NCBI GenBank assembly: GCA_946480605.1
Contig: CAMLKW010000090.1
Coordinates: 1-16,244, forward strand
Source: an uncultured Roseateles sp.
Lineage (GTDB): Bacteria > Pseudomonadota > Gammaproteobacteria > Burkholderiales > Burkholderiaceae
Length of the DNA stretch: 16,244 bases
Reading direction: 5' to 3'
The notes beneath the pieces are model-generated. The model was given only the letters and a program-made list of their open reading frames with translations, had not been told where the DNA came from and made no database searches. Position numbers and translations under genes: made by a program. Positions 13,735-16,244 of the stretch are shown one piece after another (the stretch's first letter is position 1; every line of letters starts with the position of its first letter).

Positions 13735-14523
13735 TCAGTACGGCAGGCTGCCGGCGTGGCGCCGCCAGTGCCGGGCGAGGTCGCCCCTGCGCCGCGCATC
13801 GGCGAGCGCGGCGTCCAGGCGCGGCAGCAGGCGGGCCGCGGCGCTGCCCTTGGCCGCCACGACGTGGAAGGCCGGCGCCTTCGCATCGGGCACCGGCGCA
13901 TGCGCCAGGCCGGGCGTGGCGAGGTGGTTCACCCGGCCGAGGTCGAGCAGCGCGATGGTCTCCAACTCCTCGACGAAATAGTCGCAGCGGCCCAGCATCA
14001 GCTTGTCGATGAGCTGCCCGTAGCTGCGCGCGCCCTGATCCAGGTCGCCGGGGGCCAGGCCGTAGTGCAGATAGCTCGCGCCGCTCTTGCCGCAGCCGCG
14101 CCAGCGTTTGAGGTCGGCGCGGCGGATCAGCTGCAGCGGCCGGTCGGCGCGGTAGAAGACCTGGGGCGTGAAGGTCTTGTACGGCGCCGAGAAGGCCAGC
14201 GTCCGCGCGCGCTCCTCGTCCCGGTAGGCGGCGAGCGCAAAGTCGATCTCGCCGTCAGACACCGCCTGCAGGCAGCGCTTGAAGGGCATCTCGCGCAGCT
14301 CCAGCTCCACCCCCAGCCTGGCGAACAGCGGCGCCCACAGGTCCACGACGAAGCCGGTGAGCTGCTGAGGCTGCGCGGGTGCCCGGTACAGCCAGGGCGG
14401 CCCGGTGCCGGCCTGACCGCAGGCGCTCATGGGCCGGGCCTGCGCCGCCAGTGCCGCCAGCCCCAGCAAGGCGGCCAGCGCGGGCATCCAGCGGCGGCGC
14501 TGAGAGTGGAGGCGGCAGGTCAT
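13735..14523 (-). CDS. Periplasmic solute-binding protein, family 3 (orphan)
   Basis: The 262-residue precursor has a signal peptide (RRR, then a hydrophobic core, with likely cleavage after AQA near residue 29) and a family 3 extracellular solute-binding domain. Visible family features are LTGFVVDLWAPLF near the N-terminus, MPFKRCLQAVSDGEIDFAL, and AFSAPYKTFTPQVFYR; the C-terminus ends in a helix rich in Arg and Ala. Family members bind amino acids or related solutes for ABC transporters, or act as sensor domains. No permease or ATPase gene is adjacent, so it may serve a transporter elsewhere or signal. It starts 32 bases after the NnrU gene on the same strand. Ligand unknown. Confidence 0.85.
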   Translation of the reverse strand: MTCRLHSQRRRWMPALAALLGLAALAAQARPMSACGQAGTGPPWLYRAPAQPQQLTGFVVDLWAPLFARLGVELELREMPFKRCLQAVSDGEIDFALAAYRDEERARTLAFSAPYKTFTPQVFYRADRPLQLIRRADLKRWRGCGKSGASYLHYGLAPGDLDQGARSYGQLIDKLMLGRCDYFVEELETIALLDLGRVNHLATPGLAHAPVPDAKAPAFHVVAAKGSAAARLLPRLDAALADARRRGDLARHWRRHAGSLPY

Positions 14524-14555
14524 GTCGCCCAGAGTCTATGCGCGCGGCTCGTGCG

Positions 14556-15125
14556 TTAGCCCAGCGGCGCGATGCCCAGCCAGGCGGCGTGGGCCCAGAA
14601 CGCGAACAAGGCCCAAAGCGCCACGCCGGCCGCGACGGCGGCCACGGTGCCCGCGACGGTGGGAGCGGCCAGCACCGGAGCCGGCCGGCGCCGTGCCGCG
14701 CGGAACACCAGGATGGACCAGACCAGGAAGCTGCCGAACAGCATCAGGTCGGCCAGCGTGTTGTTGGCGAGCAGGTGGGCGAAGGCCCAGACCTTGACCG
14801 ACAGGGTCAGCGGATGTTGCAGCCTAGCCTTGATGTGGTTGCGCGGCACATGGGCCGCGGCGAACAGCACCAGCGCGACCAGCATCAGCAGCGCCGCAAG
14901 ATGGTTCATGCCGCGTATGGGCGCCCACAACACGACGGTGCTCAGGCGCGCCTGCGAGTAGCCCCACAGGATCAGGCCGAAGCCCAGCAGCGACACCAGC
15001 GTGTACAGGCCTTTCCAGCCCTTGTCGCCGAGCCGGGCGATCTGAGCGGCGCGCCAGCGCGGCGCGATGGCCTGGGTCATGTGGATGCCGAGGAAAAGGG
15101 CGAGGCCGAGGGCGAGCCAGGTCAT
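14556..15125 (-). CDS. NnrU family membrane protein
   Basis: The 189-residue inner-membrane protein has about five to six hydrophobic segments. FLGIHMTQ in the first segment and AFAHLLANNTLADLMLFGSF in the fourth are conserved NnrU features. NnrU was named from denitrification gene clusters. Its plant relative Z-ISO is a heme-dependent isomerase, so the two histidines (in GIH and FAH) may be heme ligands; that is inference. No denitrification gene is nearby. The ATG at 15125 has a GGAGA site 5 bases upstream. A TTG at 15146 overlaps the Lrp stop codon and would add 7 residues; I prefer the ATG. Confidence 0.88.
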   Translation of the reverse strand: MTWLALGLALFLGIHMTQAIAPRWRAAQIARLGDKGWKGLYTLVSLLGFGLILWGYSQARLSTVVLWAPIRGMNHLAALLMLVALVLFAAAHVPRNHIKARLQHPLTLSVKVWAFAHLLANNTLADLMLFGSFLVWSILVFRAARRRPAPVLAAPTVAGTVAAVAAGVALWALFAFWAHAAWLGIAPLG

Positions 15126-15142
15126 CGAGGTCTCCGTGAGAG

Positions 15143-15607
15143 TCAAGTTTGCCGGTCGACGCGCAGCGCGAGCACGACCGAGCTGTTGGTGCGCAGCACG
15201 CCGTCGATGTCGCCGATTTCGTCGAGCAGCGCGTCGAGCCGAGCCGTAGTGTCGGCGCGCAAGAGCGCCATGTAGTCGAATTCACCGCTGACGCTGGCGA
15301 GCTGGCGCAGCTCCGGCAGTTCTGATAGGCGCTTGACGACCTCGCGCCCGGCCTTGGGGCTGACGGTGATGCCCACGAAGGCCTGCACGCTGCGCCCGGC
15401 CTCATCGCCACCCAGCCGGGCCGTGTAGCCCACGATGCGACCGCTGGCTTCCAGCCGCGCCAGCCGCGCGACCACCGTGGTGCGCGCCACGCCCAGCTTG
15501 CGTGCCAGCGTGGCGGTGCTTTCGCGGGCGTTGGCCTGCAGCAGCAGGATCAGCTGGCGGTCGAGGTCGTCGGCGCTGGAGGGTGGGTTTACCCGTGTTT
15601 CATTCAT
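15143..15607 (-). CDS. Lrp/AsnC family transcriptional regulator
   Basis: The 154-residue regulator has an N-terminal winged helix-turn-helix (about residues 14-65, ending ARTTVVARLARLEASGRIVGYTARL) and a C-terminal RAM ligand-binding/oligomerisation domain containing VSGEFDYMALLRADT. The family binds amino acids and forms dimers to octamers that wrap DNA. It is divergent from a saccharopine-dehydrogenase-family gene, so control of lysine or related amino-acid catabolism is the likely job, plus autoregulation through the palindrome just upstream. The effector is not visible from sequence. No Shine-Dalgarno site is clear before the ATG at 15607. NnrU follows 17 bases downstream. Confidence 0.93.
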   Translation of the reverse strand: MNETRVNPPSSADDLDRQLILLLQANARESTATLARKLGVARTTVVARLARLEASGRIVGYTARLGGDEAGRSVQAFVGITVSPKAGREVVKRLSELPELRQLASVSGEFDYMALLRADTTARLDALLDEIGDIDGVLRTNSSVVLALRVDRQT

Positions 15608-15612
15608 AACGG

Positions 15613-15632
15613 CGAATCATCGCGACGATTCG
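15613..15632. promoter_or_regulatory. Near-perfect 20-base palindrome, candidate Lrp-family operator
   Basis: The left half CGAATCATCG and right half CGACGATTCG pair at 9 of 10 positions; the only mismatch is the seventh from each end. It overlaps ATTCGACGAAT (15628-15638), a second short palindrome. It starts 5 bases before the regulator's start codon, so binding here would block its transcription start or translation. Direct autorepression is inference. Confidence 0.6.
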
Positions 15633-15633
15633 A

Positions 15634-15662
15634 CGAATAGGCAATTGATTTCGTCGGAACAA
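15634..15662 (-). promoter_or_regulatory. Candidate sigma-70 promoter of the Lrp-type gene
   Basis: On the minus strand TTGTTC (15662-15657) and TATTCG (15639-15634) are separated by exactly 17 bases. Each matches the consensus at only about half its positions, so this is tentative. The predicted start near 15627 falls inside the 20-base palindrome. Confidence 0.35.
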
Positions 15663-15727
15663 TGCTTTCTTTCGTCATCCACCCTGCCTAGAGTGCGGCC
15701 CAACGCAAAACCAGCCTGGAGCCCCTC

Positions 15728-16244
15728 ATGAAGATCGCCCTGCTCGGCGCCGGCCACATCGGCCAGACCATCGCCCGCCTGCTGCACGCCACCGGCGACT
15801 ACCAGGTCACCGTGCTCGACAAGAACGCCGGCTACCTGAAGGTGCTGGCCGCCGAGGGCATCGCGACGGCCGAGGTCGACAGCGACAACCGCGCCGCGCT
15901 GGCCGCCCAGTTGCGCGGCAAGGACGCCGTCGTCAACGCGCTGCCCTACCACCTGGCCATCACCGCCGCCGAGCTGGCGCTGGAGTGCGGCTGCCACTAC
16001 TTCGACCTGACCGAGGACGTGGCCGCCACCAAGGCCATCAAGGACATGGCCAAGGGCGCCAAGACCGCCTTCATGCCGCAGTGCGGCCTGGCGCCGGGCT
16101 TCATCGGCATCGTGGCCCACCACCTGGCCAGCGGCTTCGACTCCGTGCGCGACGTGCAGATGCGCGTCGGCGCGCTGCCGGCCTTCCCGACCAATGCGCT
16201 GAAGTACAACCTGACCTGGTCGGTCGACGGCCTCATCAACGAGT
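15728..16244 (+). CDS. Saccharopine dehydrogenase family protein, N-terminal part (runs off window)
   Basis: The ATG at 15728 has a GGAG site 6 bases upstream (15718-15721), and the frame is open to the window end with no stop, giving 172 complete codons. The N-terminus LLGAGHIGQTIARLL is a dinucleotide-binding Rossmann motif. CHYFDLTEDV and MPQCGLAPGFIG are typical of the saccharopine dehydrogenase / lysine dehydrogenase (Sacchrp_dh_NADP) family. Members act on lysine, saccharopine or related amino acids with NAD(P). The adjacent divergent Lrp-type regulator supports an amino-acid catabolic role. Exact substrate cannot be fixed from the fragment. Confidence 0.9.
   Translation, partial: MKIALLGAGHIGQTIARLLHATGDYQVTVLDKNAGYLKVLAAEGIATAEVDSDNRAALAAQLRGKDAVVNALPYHLAITAAELALECGCHYFDLTEDVAATKAIKDMAKGAKTAFMPQCGLAPGFIGIVAHHLASGFDSVRDVQMRVGALPAFPTNALKYNLTWSVDGLINE

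Larger units (their letters stand above)
15608..15727. promoter_or_regulatory. Divergent control region of Lrp gene and dehydrogenase gene
   Basis: This 120-base region is AT-richer than its surroundings. CGACGA occurs at 15623-15628 and 15631-15636, and the complementary form TCGTCG/TCGTCA at 15651-15656 and 15672-15677. The starts are 8, 20 and 21 bases apart, close to whole or near-whole helical turns for the last two. A 20-base palindrome (separate entry) is at the left. A dehydrogenase promoter is expected in 15660-15700; TAGAGT (15689-15694) is a weak -10 candidate without a good -35. Confidence 0.6.

Noticed and set aside
1..16244. Phage, transposon, CRISPR or toxin-antitoxin genes
   Set aside because: No transposase, integrase, terminal inverted repeats, regular repeat-spacer units or small paired toxin/antitoxin frames were found on either strand.

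Overview
The window is GC-rich, densely packed bacterial DNA. Gene content (tsaB-rimI followed by a uracil-DNA-glycosylase-like gene, MidA-type methyltransferase, flavocytochrome c sulfide dehydrogenase, NnrU, Lrp next to a saccharopine-dehydrogenase-family gene) fits a beta-proteobacterium of the order Burkholderiales. That is inference from gene content, base composition and codon use; no marker RNA gene is present. I see no tRNA, rRNA, CRISPR array, insertion sequence or prophage gene.

Layout. 2-400: 3' end of an acyl-CoA dehydrogenase gene, facing a GNAT acetyltransferase (406-984, minus). 985-1287: gene-free, AT-richer on its left side, with nested short direct repeats and a small hairpin. 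1288-3507: a two-gene ABC exporter (ATPase, ABC-2 permease). 3508-4197 (minus): a compact signal peptidase I. 4335-10978: seven co-directional, mostly overlapping genes: tsaB, rimI, a degenerate family-4-like uracil-DNA glycosylase, a PAS-PAS-GGDEF-EAL protein, a MidA-like methyltransferase, a monoheme cytochrome c and an FCSD flavoprotein. 15607-10980 (minus): Lrp/AsnC regulator, NnrU, an orphan periplasmic binding protein, a papain-like protease fused to an alpha/beta hydrolase, and glyoxalase I. 15728-16244: 5' part of a saccharopine-dehydrogenase-family gene, divergent from the Lrp gene.

Functional links. TsaB and RimI belong to the t6A/ribosomal-modification neighbourhood. The cytochrome and flavoprotein should form a periplasmic sulfide:cytochrome c oxidoreductase. 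The Lrp gene and the divergent dehydrogenase share a 120-base region with a near-perfect 20-base palindrome and repeated TCGTCG/CGACGA elements, probably an operator. The most unusual protein is the 732-residue cysteine-protease/serine-hydrolase fusion, in which both sets of catalytic residues appear intact. The second is the glycosylase homologue, which has lost the iron-sulfur cysteines and the catalytic motif of its family. All three convergent gene pairs end within 0-5 bases of each other.
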